NCBI RefSeq assembly: GCF_903652925.1
Contig: NZ_CAHLAR010000022.1
Location: 1-43,929 of the forward strand
Source: Achromobacter anxifer
Lineage (GTDB): Bacteria > Pseudomonadota > Gammaproteobacteria > Burkholderiales > Burkholderiaceae_B
DNA length: 43,929 nt
Reading direction: 5' to 3'
Shown here: piece after piece, positions 10,028 to 18,540 of the stretch
How positions within the stretch are numbered: the stretch's first letter is position 1
Layout: each line of letters begins with the position of its first letter
Program-made: the position numbers and the translations under genes
The notes under the pieces: model-generated
Database searches by the model: none
Seen by the model: only the letters and a program-made list of their open reading frames with translations
What the model was told of the DNA's origin: nothing

Positions 10028-11095
10028 TCAGAATTGAGGCAAGGAAGCGGGGTCGTGACGCCGCAGGATGTTCTTGGCGTCTTCGAAGTCGGGCAGGATC
10101 TGCCCCACTTCGCGCCAGAAGTCCTGACTGTGGTTCATTTCGCGCAAATGGGCAAGCTCATGCGCGATGACGTAGTCGATGATGGCCGGCGCGAAATGGA
10201 TCAGGCGCCAGTTCAGCATGATGTTGCCGTCGCTGGTGCAGGAGCCCCAGCGCGTGGCGGCCGACGACAGGCGCCAGCGCTGGATCTTCAGCCCGCTGAT
10301 TTGCAGGAAGTGGGCCAGGCGCGCGCCGAACCAGGCGCCGGCGCGCTGCTGCAGCCAGGCTTGGGCCGAGTCGCGGATGCGGCCCTGGTCCGCCGAGGAC
10401 GGCAGCGCCAGCCACAGGGTGTCGCCGTCCTGCGGAGCGTCGGCGTCGCCGGACAAGTTGGCCTGGCGGCTGTCGCCGCCCACGCCGATGACGATGCGCT
10501 TGCCCAGGTAAGGCAGTTCGCCACCGGCCTGCCAGCGCGTGTGCGACATGGCCAGCTGCTGCTTGCGGGCGTGCCATTCGCGCAGCTTGGCCAGGATCCA
10601 ACGCGCCTTCTCGCGCACGGCGTCGTCGACCTGGGTCAGTGTGACCCAGCTTGGCGCCGTGACGCGCAGGCCGTCGTCGGTGATCACGAAGCCGATGCTG
10701 CGGCGGCGCGAGCGCAGCAGCACGAAGCCGATGGGCTGCTGCTCGGTCGACACCTCGCGCCAACGCGCGCCGGGCGGCAGCGGGTCGGGGCAGGGCGTGG
10801 GGACGCGCGCCGCCGCGTTGGGCGACAGCGTCAGCAGCGGCTCGCCCGCGGGGGCGGCGGCGGGAGGCAGATCGGGGAAGAGGGGCTTAGGCGCGGCCGG
10901 CTTGGGCGGGGCCGCCTTAGGCGCGGCCGGCTTGGGTGGGGCCGCGTCAGGGGCGCCCGCCCTGGGCTGGGCCGCCTGGGGCGGAGTTGTCCGGGGCTGA
11001 GCTTGCGGCTCGGACGCGGCGCTCAGCGGCGCGCCCGGGGGCGCGTCGTGCTGCTGTTCGTCGAACAGGAGTTCGAGCTGATCAGTGCTGGCCAT
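10028..11095 (-). CDS. YgjP-like (DUF45, M48-related) zinc metallopeptidase with proline-rich N terminus
   Basis: A 355-residue protein of two parts. The first 110 or so residues are low-complexity, rich in Pro, Ala and Lys, with near-perfect PKPAAPKAAP-type repeats; the DNA encoding these is a 30-bp tandem duplication at 10886-10945. The rest is a YgjP/DUF45 metallopeptidase domain. It has the zinc motif HELAH (His312, Glu313, His316) and the probable third ligand His322 in LREMNHSQDFW, plus the SAATRWGSC segment typical of the family. The natural substrate is not known. It overlaps the end of plsC by 14 bases, so it lies in the glyQ-glyS-gmhB-plsC transcript. Confidence 0.88.
   Translation of the reverse strand: MASTDQLELLFDEQQHDAPPGAPLSAASEPQAQPRTTPPQAAQPRAGAPDAAPPKPAAPKAAPPKPAAPKPLFPDLPPAAAPAGEPLLTLSPNAAARVPTPCPDPLPPGARWREVSTEQQPIGFVLLRSRRRSIGFVITDDGLRVTAPSWVTLTQVDDAVREKARWILAKLREWHARKQQLAMSHTRWQAGGELPYLGKRIVIGVGGDSRQANLSGDADAPQDGDTLWLALPSSADQGRIRDSAQAWLQQRAGAWFGARLAHFLQISGLKIQRWRLSSAATRWGSCTSDGNIMLNWRLIHFAPAIIDYVIAHELAHLREMNHSQDFWREVGQILPDFEDAKNILRRHDPASLPQF
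10886..10945. repeat. 30-bp tandem duplication inside the YgjP-like gene
   Basis: Copy 1 (10886-10915) and copy 2 (10916-10945) differ at a single base. Each encodes ten residues of a Pro/Ala/Lys-rich repeat, so changes in copy number would keep the reading frame. Confidence 0.9.
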
Positions 11096-11810
11096 ACCTT
11101 TCTGGATTGAGACGCCGCATTTCCCCTTCGATCCATTCCTGAACCTTCTGGTTCAGTTCGTCGGGGGAGAGTCCCTTGGATTCTATCGCGGGTCCGATGG
11201 ACACGGTGACCAGGCCCGGATATTTCACGAAGGCGTTGCGCCGCCAGCATTCGCCGGCGTTGTGCGCCACCGGGATGACGACCGCGCCGGTGCGCGATGC
11301 CAACAGCGCGCCGCCCATCTTGAAGCGGCCGGCCTTGCCGGGCGGCACGCGGGTGCCTTCCGGGAACAGCAGCGGCCAGCGGCCTTCGTCCAGGCGGGTC
11401 TGGCCTTGCTTGACCACCTGCTCGAAGGCGTCGCGGCCTTTCGAGCGGTCGATCGCGATCATGCGCAGCAGCGCCAGGCCCCAGCCGAAGAACGGCACCA
11501 TGTGCAGTTCCTTCTTGTAGACGAAGCAGACCTCGCGCGGCATGTAGGCCGGGAAGAACAGCGTTTCCCAGGCGGACTGGTGCTTGGACAGCAGCACCGC
11601 GGGGCCGTCGGGCAGATTTTCCCAGCCCTTGACCTGCCAGCGGATGCCGCAGAAGAAGCGCGCGCCCCAGATGGCCAGGCGCGGCCAGCCCACGGTCAGC
11701 TTGTAGCGCCAGTGCAGCGGCAGCGGCGCCCACAGGACGCAGGCGAACGCGTAGGGGATGACCGTGACGGCCAGGAACAGGAAGTACAGCAGCGAACGTA
11801 GCCGGGCCAT
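11082..11810 (-). CDS. plsC: 1-acyl-sn-glycerol-3-phosphate acyltransferase
   Basis: Adds the second acyl chain to lysophosphatidic acid to form phosphatidic acid, at the inner membrane. The 242 residues begin with a hydrophobic segment (LLYFLFLAVTVIPYAFA). They contain the acyltransferase motif I as KHQSAWE, where the usual HX4D has Glu in place of Asp, and motif III as LLFPEGTR. The ATG at 11810 places the first membrane helix at the N terminus and sits 4 bases after the gmhB stop, indicating coupling. Its 3' end overlaps the metallopeptidase gene by 14 bases. Specificity could be for phospholipid or another acyl acceptor, but the general activity is well supported. Confidence 0.92.
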   Translation of the reverse strand: MARLRSLLYFLFLAVTVIPYAFACVLWAPLPLHWRYKLTVGWPRLAIWGARFFCGIRWQVKGWENLPDGPAVLLSKHQSAWETLFFPAYMPREVCFVYKKELHMVPFFGWGLALLRMIAIDRSKGRDAFEQVVKQGQTRLDEGRWPLLFPEGTRVPPGKAGRFKMGGALLASRTGAVVIPVAHNAGECWRRNAFVKYPGLVTVSIGPAIESKGLSPDELNQKVQEWIEGEMRRLNPERYGQH

Positions 11811-11814
11811 CGGA

Positions 11815-12354
11815 TCAGTTGTCCTGCAGCAGGGCGTCGACCACGGCCGACAGGTCGTCGCACACGCGGGTGTTGTCCGGCAGGCCGCCCTTGGCCAGGG
11901 TCTTCTTGCCGTTGCCGGTCTGCACCAGCCAGGGCGAGCAGCCGACCGAGGACGAAGCCTGCAGGTCGCGCAGCGAATCGCCCACCGCCGGCACGCCGGC
12001 CAGGTCGACGTCGTAGCGGTGGCCGATCTGCTCGAACATGCCGGGCTTGGGCTTGCGGCAGGTGCAGTTGTCGTCCGGACCATGCGGGCACATGAAGACG
12101 GCGTCGATGCTGCCACCCGCGGCGGCCAGCTCGCGCCGCATCTTGGCGTGGATGGCGGTCAGCGTGTCCATGTCGAACAGGCCGCGCGCCAAACCTGACT
12201 GGTTGGTTGCGACCACCACTTTCCAGCCGGCCTGCGTCAGCCGGGCGATGGCCTGCAGGCTGCCGGGCAGGGCGATCCATTCGTCCGGATTCTTGACGAA
12301 GGAGTCGCTGTCCTGGTTGATGACGCCGTCGCGGTCTAGGATGATGAGTTTCAC
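11815..12354 (-). CDS. gmhB: D-glycero-beta-D-manno-heptose-1,7-bisphosphate 7-phosphatase
   Basis: Removes the 7-phosphate in ADP-heptose synthesis for the lipopolysaccharide inner core. The 179-residue HAD-family protein has the nucleophile motif DRDGVIN (Asp7, Asp9). It also has the GmhB-type zinc-binding loop CPHGPDDNCTCRKPKPGMF, with three Cys and one His, and GDSLRDLQA near the C terminus. The start codon overlaps the glyS stop by 4 bases (ATGA), so the two are translationally coupled. Presence beside plsC joins two cell-envelope functions in the glycyl-tRNA synthetase operon, a common arrangement in this bacterial group. Confidence 0.95.
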   Translation of the reverse strand: MKLIILDRDGVINQDSDSFVKNPDEWIALPGSLQAIARLTQAGWKVVVATNQSGLARGLFDMDTLTAIHAKMRRELAAAGGSIDAVFMCPHGPDDNCTCRKPKPGMFEQIGHRYDVDLAGVPAVGDSLRDLQASSSVGCSPWLVQTGNGKKTLAKGGLPDNTRVCDDLSAVVDALLQDN

Positions 12355-14489
12355 TGTGCCAGCCTGGAAATGTCAGCGACCTGGTTCATCAGGCCGTGCA
12401 ACTGGCCCAGCAGGGCCAGCCGGTTGGCGCGCACGGCCGGGTCTTCGGCCATGACCATGACGTCGGCAAAGAAGGCGTCCACGGGTTCGCGCACCTGGGC
12501 CAGGGTGCTCAGGCTGCCGGCGAAGTCGCCCGCGGCCAGTTGCGCCTCGGCCTTCGGGCGCAGCGCGGACACGGCGGCGGCCAAGGCCTTTTCGGCCGGT
12601 TCCACCAGCGCCGCGTCGTTCACGGCGCCGATCTCGCCTTCGGCCTTCTTGAGCAGGTTGCCGATGCGCTTGTTGGCGGCGGCCAGGCTGGCGGCTTCCG
12701 GCAACTGCGCGAAGGCGGCGGCGGCGCGCACGCGCTCGGCCACCTGGTGCAGCGGCGGCGTCAGCGCGATCACGGCTTCCATGGCGTTGCGGTCGAAGTC
12801 GTTGATCAGCTGGTTGCGGTAGCGTTCATAGATGAAGGCGCGGACCTCGGCCAGCGTGTCGGCCGGGATCTTGCCGGCGGGGAAGGTGCCCGCGGCCAGT
12901 TCCAGCAGGCCATCCAGGGACAGGGGGCCGGCCTGGCTGATCTTGAGCCAGCCGCCCGCGGCCAGCTGTTCGAACGCGCTGATCAGGCCCAGCGCGGCGC
13001 GGCGCAGGCCGAAGGGATCGCGTTCGCCGGTGGGCGCCAGGCCGATGGCCCAGATGCCGACCATGGTTTCCACGCGCTCGGCGATGAACAGGGTGGCGGC
13101 GGTCAGCGTGTCGGCGGCGACCGGCGCGTCGTAGCGGTTGCGGTACTGGGTGCGCAGGGCCTGCACCACGCTGTCGGGCTCGCCGTCGCCGGCCGCGTAG
13201 TAGGCGCCCATGACGCCTTGCAGCTCAGGGAATTCGCCCACCATGTTGGAGCCCAGGTCGGCCTTGGCCAGCATGGCCGCGCGGTCGGCGGCGGAGACGT
13301 CGCCGCCCAGCTGTTCGGCCACGCCGCGGGCGATGGCGCGCACGCGCTCCACGCGTTCCAGCTGGGTGCCCAGCTTGTTGTGGTAGACGATGCTGCCCAG
13401 CTGTTCGACGCGGGCCGCCAGCGGGACCTTGCGGTCGGTCTCGAAGAAGAACTGCGCATCGGCCAGGCGCGGACGCACCACGCGCTGATTCCCTTCGACG
13501 ATGTTCACCGGATTGTCGGTGTGCATGTTGCTGACGATCAGGAAGCGGTGCGTCAGGCGGCCGGTGGCCGGATCGAACAGCGGGAAGTACTTCTGGTTCA
13601 GCCGCATGGTCAGGATCAGGCATTCCTGCGGCACTTGCAGGAACTGCTCTTCGAACTGGCCCACGTAGACGGTGGGGTGTTCGACCAGGGCGGTGACTTC
13701 GTCCAGCAGCGCAGCCACTTCGGGATCGTCGCCCAGGGTGGCGTTGAGGCGCCCGGCATGGTCCAGCAGCTGGCGCTGGATCTCGTCGCGGCGGCCCTCG
13801 AACGAGGCCACCACGCGGCCCTTTTCGGCCAGGGTGGCGGCGTAGGCGTCGGCGTCGGCGAAGGACACCGGGCCCGCGCTCATGAAGCGGTGGCCCAGCG
13901 TGTCGCGGCCGGCGGCCAGGCCCAGCGCGGACACCGGCACCACGTCTGCGCCGAACAGCGCGACCAGCCCGTGCGCCGGGCGCACGAACTTGACGGTGGT
14001 GACGCCGTCGGCCAGCTGGTAGCGCATGACCTTGGGAATGGGCAGGCCGTTGATGGCGGCGTCGATGCCTTCCTGCAGGCCGGCGGCCAGCTGGGCGCCG
14101 GGGGCGGTGCCGCGCGCGACCAGGTAGTCCTGCTTGCCGTCGGATTCGCGTTCCAGCGTGGACAGGTCGATGTTTTCCAGGCCCTTGGCGGCCAGCTTCT
14201 TCTGCAGCGCGGGCGTGGCCTGGCCGTCATCGGTCAGGCCGATCTTCACCGGCATCAGCTTTTCGGCGTAGGGCTGGTCGGGCGCCTGCGCCAGCACGGC
14301 GGACAGGTGCACGGCCAGGCGGCGCGGCGTGGAATACGCGGTCGCGGCGCAGCCGGCGGCCAGCAGGCCGTGGCGCTCCAGCGTGGCGTGCACGCCTTCG
14401 GCAAAGGCCTGGCCCAGCTTCTGCAGGGCCTTGGGCGGAAGTTCTTCGGTCAGCAGTTCGACCAGCAGCGGGCGGATGTTCGTCGTCAT
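12351..14489 (-). CDS. glyS: Glycine-tRNA ligase, beta subunit
   Basis: The large subunit of the tetrameric (alpha2beta2) glycyl-tRNA synthetase; it provides tRNA recognition while the alpha subunit catalyses aminoacylation. The 712-residue length is normal. It opens with LLVELLTEELPPKAL, the family signature, and contains VEHPTVYVGQFEEQFL and RLNQKYFPLFD, with a C-terminal anticodon-binding-like helical region. Its ATG directly follows the glyQ stop codon with no gap. It overlaps gmhB downstream by 4 bases. Confidence 0.97.
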   Translation of the reverse strand: MTTNIRPLLVELLTEELPPKALQKLGQAFAEGVHATLERHGLLAAGCAATAYSTPRRLAVHLSAVLAQAPDQPYAEKLMPVKIGLTDDGQATPALQKKLAAKGLENIDLSTLERESDGKQDYLVARGTAPGAQLAAGLQEGIDAAINGLPIPKVMRYQLADGVTTVKFVRPAHGLVALFGADVVPVSALGLAAGRDTLGHRFMSAGPVSFADADAYAATLAEKGRVVASFEGRRDEIQRQLLDHAGRLNATLGDDPEVAALLDEVTALVEHPTVYVGQFEEQFLQVPQECLILTMRLNQKYFPLFDPATGRLTHRFLIVSNMHTDNPVNIVEGNQRVVRPRLADAQFFFETDRKVPLAARVEQLGSIVYHNKLGTQLERVERVRAIARGVAEQLGGDVSAADRAAMLAKADLGSNMVGEFPELQGVMGAYYAAGDGEPDSVVQALRTQYRNRYDAPVAADTLTAATLFIAERVETMVGIWAIGLAPTGERDPFGLRRAALGLISAFEQLAAGGWLKISQAGPLSLDGLLELAAGTFPAGKIPADTLAEVRAFIYERYRNQLINDFDRNAMEAVIALTPPLHQVAERVRAAAAFAQLPEAASLAAANKRIGNLLKKAEGEIGAVNDAALVEPAEKALAAAVSALRPKAEAQLAAGDFAGSLSTLAQVREPVDAFFADVMVMAEDPAVRANRLALLGQLHGLMNQVADISRLAQ

Positions 14490-15401
<912 letters not shown>

Positions 15402-15678
15402 AGGATTCTTGGAATTCGGCCGCCGGGCAAGGCTTGCCCTGGGCGTGGGAAACCCGGCATTTTAACTGGCCCGGGGCGGCCCGGCTTCCCGAGGGCCGGC
15501 GGACGGTTACATCTGGCCCCGCCGGGCGGTTCTCCCCGGGGCGGGCGTGCCGCTGGCGGACACTGTCCCGGGCCTGCCCTGCGCCTGGAAACCAATGATC
15601 GTATGATTCCAGGTTGCGCACCAAGTCTTATATAAAACCCGGAACCCGATTCCGAGAATTCCCGGAAGGAGCAGTCCC
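15402..15678. promoter_or_regulatory. Divergent intergenic region glyQ / crotonase, dense in inverted repeats
   Basis: It holds the divergent start regions of glyQ (-) and the crotonase (+). Visible dyads are GGGCAAG (15425-15431) with CTTGCCC (15433-15439) around one base, CCGGC/GCCGG at 15481-15499, and GCCCCG (15516-15521) with CGGGGC (15537-15542). An AT-rich TATAAA lies at 15631-15636, but I find no well-spaced -35 box for it, so promoter placement is only suggested. A good GGAAGGAG ribosome-binding site precedes the ATG at 15679. Confidence 0.4.
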
Positions 15679-16446
15679 ATGTCAGACCTGATCAAGGTAG
15701 AAGTCACCGACGGCATCCAGATCATCACGATCAACCGTCCCGAGGCCAAGAACGCCATCAACCTGGAAACCGCGCAGGCCCTGGCCGCGGCGCTGGACCA
15801 GCTGGACAGCCGCGACGATATCCGCATCGGCATCCTGACGGGCGGCGGCGGCACGTTCTCGTCGGGCATGGACCTGAAGGCCTTCGCCAAGTCCGGGCAG
15901 CGTCCCTACGTGGAAGGCCGCGGCTTCGCCGGCCTGAACGAGCGTCCGCCCAAGAAGCCGCTGATCGCGGCGGTGGAGGGCTATGCCCTGGCCGGCGGCT
16001 GCGAAATGGCGCTGGCTTCCGACCTGATCGTGGCCGCCAGCAACGCCAAGTTCGGCCTGCCGGAAGTCAAGCGAGGCCTGGTGGCCGGCGCCGGCGGCAT
16101 GCTGCGCCTGCCGCGCCGCCTGCCGTACCACATCGCCATGGAAGTGATCCTGACCGGCGAAATGCTGGCCGCCGAGCGCGCTTACTCCTTCGGGCTGGTC
16201 AACCGCATCACCGAGCCGGGCGCCGCCCTGGCCGGCGCGCTGGAACTGGCCCGCGCCATCGTCGAGAACGGCCCGCTGGCGGTGCAGACCGCCAAGAGCA
16301 TCGTGGCGCAGTCGGGCGACTGGGACCAGGCCAGCATGTTCGATCAGCAGCGCCCGCTGATCGCGCACATCTTTTCGTCCGCCGACGCCAAGGAAGGCGC
16401 GACCGCTTTCGCCGAGAAGCGCAAGCCGGTCTGGCAAGGCAAATAA
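15679..16446 (+). CDS. Enoyl-CoA hydratase/isomerase (crotonase) family protein
   Basis: A 255-residue crotonase-fold enzyme acting on an acyl-CoA thioester. It begins with IKVEVTDGIQIITINRPEAKNAI, then has the oxyanion-hole segment SSGMDLKAFAK and the GYALAGGCEMALASDLIVAA block with the first catalytic-type Glu. LPEVKRGLVAGAGGMLRLPRRLP carries the second conserved Glu. A pair of acidic residues at these places fits hydratase or carnitinyl/crotonobetainyl-CoA-type activity. The substrate cannot be read from sequence. It is separated from the fumarase by 77 bases and a GC palindrome. Confidence 0.88.
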   Translation: MSDLIKVEVTDGIQIITINRPEAKNAINLETAQALAAALDQLDSRDDIRIGILTGGGGTFSSGMDLKAFAKSGQRPYVEGRGFAGLNERPPKKPLIAAVEGYALAGGCEMALASDLIVAASNAKFGLPEVKRGLVAGAGGMLRLPRRLPYHIAMEVILTGEMLAAERAYSFGLVNRITEPGAALAGALELARAIVENGPLAVQTAKSIVAQSGDWDQASMFDQQRPLIAHIFSSADAKEGATAFAEKRKPVWQGK

Positions 16447-16466
16447 AATAAGCTTCAAGCACCAGC

Positions 16467-16490
16467 GCGCGGCCGGCATGCCGGCCGCGC
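16467..16490. terminator. Perfect 24-bp GC palindrome between crotonase and fumarase
   Basis: GCGCGGCCGGCA followed by its exact reverse complement, then TTTC. It lies 20 bases after the crotonase stop. The stem is very strong but the T-run is poor, so it may attenuate rather than fully terminate readthrough into fumarase. Confidence 0.5.
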
Positions 16491-16523
16491 TTTCACGTTA
16501 CCCATCTACACCCGCATATCGCC

Positions 16524-18047
16524 ATGTCAGTCATCATTAAAGAAGAAGACTTCATCCAGTCGATAGCCGATGGCATCCAGTTCATCAGCTACTACCACCC
16601 GGTCGACTACATCCGTCACCTGGCCCGCGCCTACGAGCGCGAGGAAAGCCCCGCCGCGCGCGACGCGATGGCCCAGATCCTGACCAACTCGCGCATGTGC
16701 GCCGAGGGCAAGCGTCCGCTGTGCCAGGACACCGGCATCGTCAACGTCTTCCTGAAGGTCGGCATGGGCGTGCGTTTCGAGACCAAGCGCACCCTGCAGG
16801 AACTCTGTGATGAAGGCGTGCGCCGCGGTTACCTGAACCCGGACAATCCCCTGCGCGCCTCGGTGCTGGACGATCCGCTGTTCGCGCGCAAGAACACGCG
16901 CGACAACACGCCCTGTATCCTGCACGTCGAGCTTGTCCCGGGCGACAAGGTCGACGTGCAAGTCGCTTCGAAGGGCGGCGGTTCGGAAAACAAGTCGAAG
17001 TTCGCGATGCTGAATCCCAGCGATTCGCTGGTGGACTGGGTGTTGAAGACGGTGCCGACGATGGGCGCCGGCTGGTGCCCGCCGGGCATGCTGGGCATCG
17101 GCGTCGGTGGCACGGCCGAGAAGGCCATGCTGATGGCTAAACAGTCGTTGATGGAAGACATCGACATGTACGAGCTGCTGGCCCGTGGCCCGCAGAGCAA
17201 GCTGGAAGAGCTGCGCATCGAGCTGTACGAAAAGGTCAACGCGCTGGGTATCGGCGCGCAGGGCCTGGGCGGCCTGACGACGGTGCTGGACGTCAAGATC
17301 AGCACGTTCCCGACGCATGCGGCCTCCAAGCCGGTGGCGATGATCCCGAACTGCGCGGCGACGCGCCACGCGCATTTCGAGCTGGACGGCTCGGGCCCGG
17401 CGCGCCTGGATCCGCCGTCGCTGTCGGAGTGGCCGGAAGTGCACTGGGCGCCGGACTACAACAAGTCCAAGCAGGTGGACCTGAACACGCTGACCAAGGA
17501 AGAAGTGGCCAGCTGGAAGCCGGGCCAGACTTTGTTGCTGTCGGGCAAGATGCTGACGGGCCGCGATGCGGCGCACAAGCGTATCCAGGACATGCTGGCC
17601 AAGGGCGAGCCGCTGCCGGTGGATTTCAAGAATCGGGTGATCTATTACGTGGGGCCGGTGGATCCGGTGCGCGACGAAGTGGTCGGCCCGGCGGGTCCCA
17701 CTACCGCTACGCGCATGGACAAGTTCACGGACATGATGCTGGAGCAGACGGGCCTGATCGCGATGATCGGCAAGTCGGAGCGCGGTCCGGTGGCGATCGA
17801 GTCGATCAAGAAGCACAACTCGGCTTATCTGATGGCCGTGGGTGGGGCTGCCTATCTGGTGTCCAAGGCTATCCGTGGCGCCAAGGTGCTGGGTTTTGCG
17901 GACCTGGGCATGGAAGCCATCTATGAGTTCGACGTGAAGGACATGCCGGTGACGGTGGCGGTTGACGCTCAGGGCACTTCGGTTCACACGACCGGGCCGA
18001 AGGAGTGGCAGGCCAAGATCGGGAAGATTCCTGTTGCTGTGGCTTGA
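16524..18047 (+). CDS. Fumarate hydratase class I (iron-sulfur)
   Basis: Interconverts fumarate and malate in the TCA cycle using a [4Fe-4S] cluster. The 507 residues carry the three expected cluster cysteines: Cys67 in PLCQDTGIVNVF, Cys185 in GAGWCPPGMLGIGVGG and Cys277 in PNCAATRH. The C-terminal domain has GPTTATRMDKFTDMML and HNSAYLMAVGGAAYL. This is the single-polypeptide (FumA/FumB) form, oxygen-sensitive in general, as opposed to class II FumC. The gene is transcribed away from the glyQ operon and ends in an intrinsic terminator. Codon use toward the 3' end drifts to more T-ending codons but stays ordinary. Confidence 0.95.
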   Translation: MSVIIKEEDFIQSIADGIQFISYYHPVDYIRHLARAYEREESPAARDAMAQILTNSRMCAEGKRPLCQDTGIVNVFLKVGMGVRFETKRTLQELCDEGVRRGYLNPDNPLRASVLDDPLFARKNTRDNTPCILHVELVPGDKVDVQVASKGGGSENKSKFAMLNPSDSLVDWVLKTVPTMGAGWCPPGMLGIGVGGTAEKAMLMAKQSLMEDIDMYELLARGPQSKLEELRIELYEKVNALGIGAQGLGGLTTVLDVKISTFPTHAASKPVAMIPNCAATRHAHFELDGSGPARLDPPSLSEWPEVHWAPDYNKSKQVDLNTLTKEEVASWKPGQTLLLSGKMLTGRDAAHKRIQDMLAKGEPLPVDFKNRVIYYVGPVDPVRDEVVGPAGPTTATRMDKFTDMMLEQTGLIAMIGKSERGPVAIESIKKHNSAYLMAVGGAAYLVSKAIRGAKVLGFADLGMEAIYEFDVKDMPVTVAVDAQGTSVHTTGPKEWQAKIGKIPVAVA

Positions 18048-18090
18048 TTCTGTTGGTTGGCTTGGCCTGGTTTGATGGGCCTTGAGAAAG

Positions 18091-18123
18091 ACGGCTGCCG
18101 GTTTACGGTGGCCGTTTTTTTTT
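18091..18123 (+). terminator. Intrinsic terminator after fumarase
   Basis: ACGGC (18091-18095) pairs with GCCGT (18111-18115). An inner CCG/CGG stem sits beyond a 2x2 mismatch, with a GTTTA loop. A nine-base T-run at 18115-18123 follows, 44 bases after the fumarase stop. Confidence 0.85.
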
Positions 18124-18167
18124 GTGGGTAGGTGGTTGTTTCGTAGGTCGTCGTTTCGTAGGCCGCC

Positions 18168-18326
18168 CGTCGGCGCGGGGGCCTGGGTGGCGAGCGCCCA
18201 CGATTGCGGTCCGGAGCCTTCGCTCCGGACTTCCCCTGCCTCATCCTCGTTGCCGCCTGCGGCGGCTGCCTTCGGATTCCGTCGGGCGCATCGAGGTTGC
18301 TCGCCACCCAGGCCCCCGCGCCGACG
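18168..18326. repeat. Long inverted repeat: 28-bp perfect arms enclosing hairpins
   Basis: The left arm (18168-18195) and right arm (18299-18326) are exact reverse complements over 28 bases. The 103-base interior contains a perfect 9-bp hairpin, GTCCGGAGC (18209-18217) with GCTCCGGAC (18222-18230). It also contains a 6-bp hairpin, GCCGCC (18252-18257) with GGCGGC (18261-18266). Outside the arms, TCGTAGG on the left and CTACGA on the right extend the symmetry imperfectly. No credible gene lies in it. It sits in a convergent intergenic region, the usual home of REP/BIME or MITE-like elements. I infer such an element but cannot test copy number here. Confidence 0.85.
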
Positions 18327-18391
18327 AGCTACGAGAGTCTCGGTCTGTCGCGCTGCTGGAGCCGTGGTCGGGGGAGAGTCTTGGTTTGCCC

Positions 18392-18425
18392 GTCATTATC
18401 GGCCGCCCGGGCGGCCGATAATGAC
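18392..18425. repeat. Perfect 34-bp palindrome
   Basis: GTCATTATCGGCCGCCC is followed immediately by its exact reverse complement, with no loop. It lies 66 bases beyond the long inverted repeat and 116 bases before the CoA-transferase stop codon. No T-run accompanies it. It could extrude as a cruciform, bind a dimeric protein, or be a second repeat element. The remaining intergenic bases, 18426-18540, show nothing else I can assign. Confidence 0.9.
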
Positions 18426-18540
18426 ATACGTGATTTATTTGATTGCTGTGGTGGTCGCTTGCGCGCATGCGGTGAGTTGCGCGTGGGGGCTCGTCATCAT
18501 GTCTTTCGTGACTGGAGTCTGCGCTGTGGGCGTCGCCATG

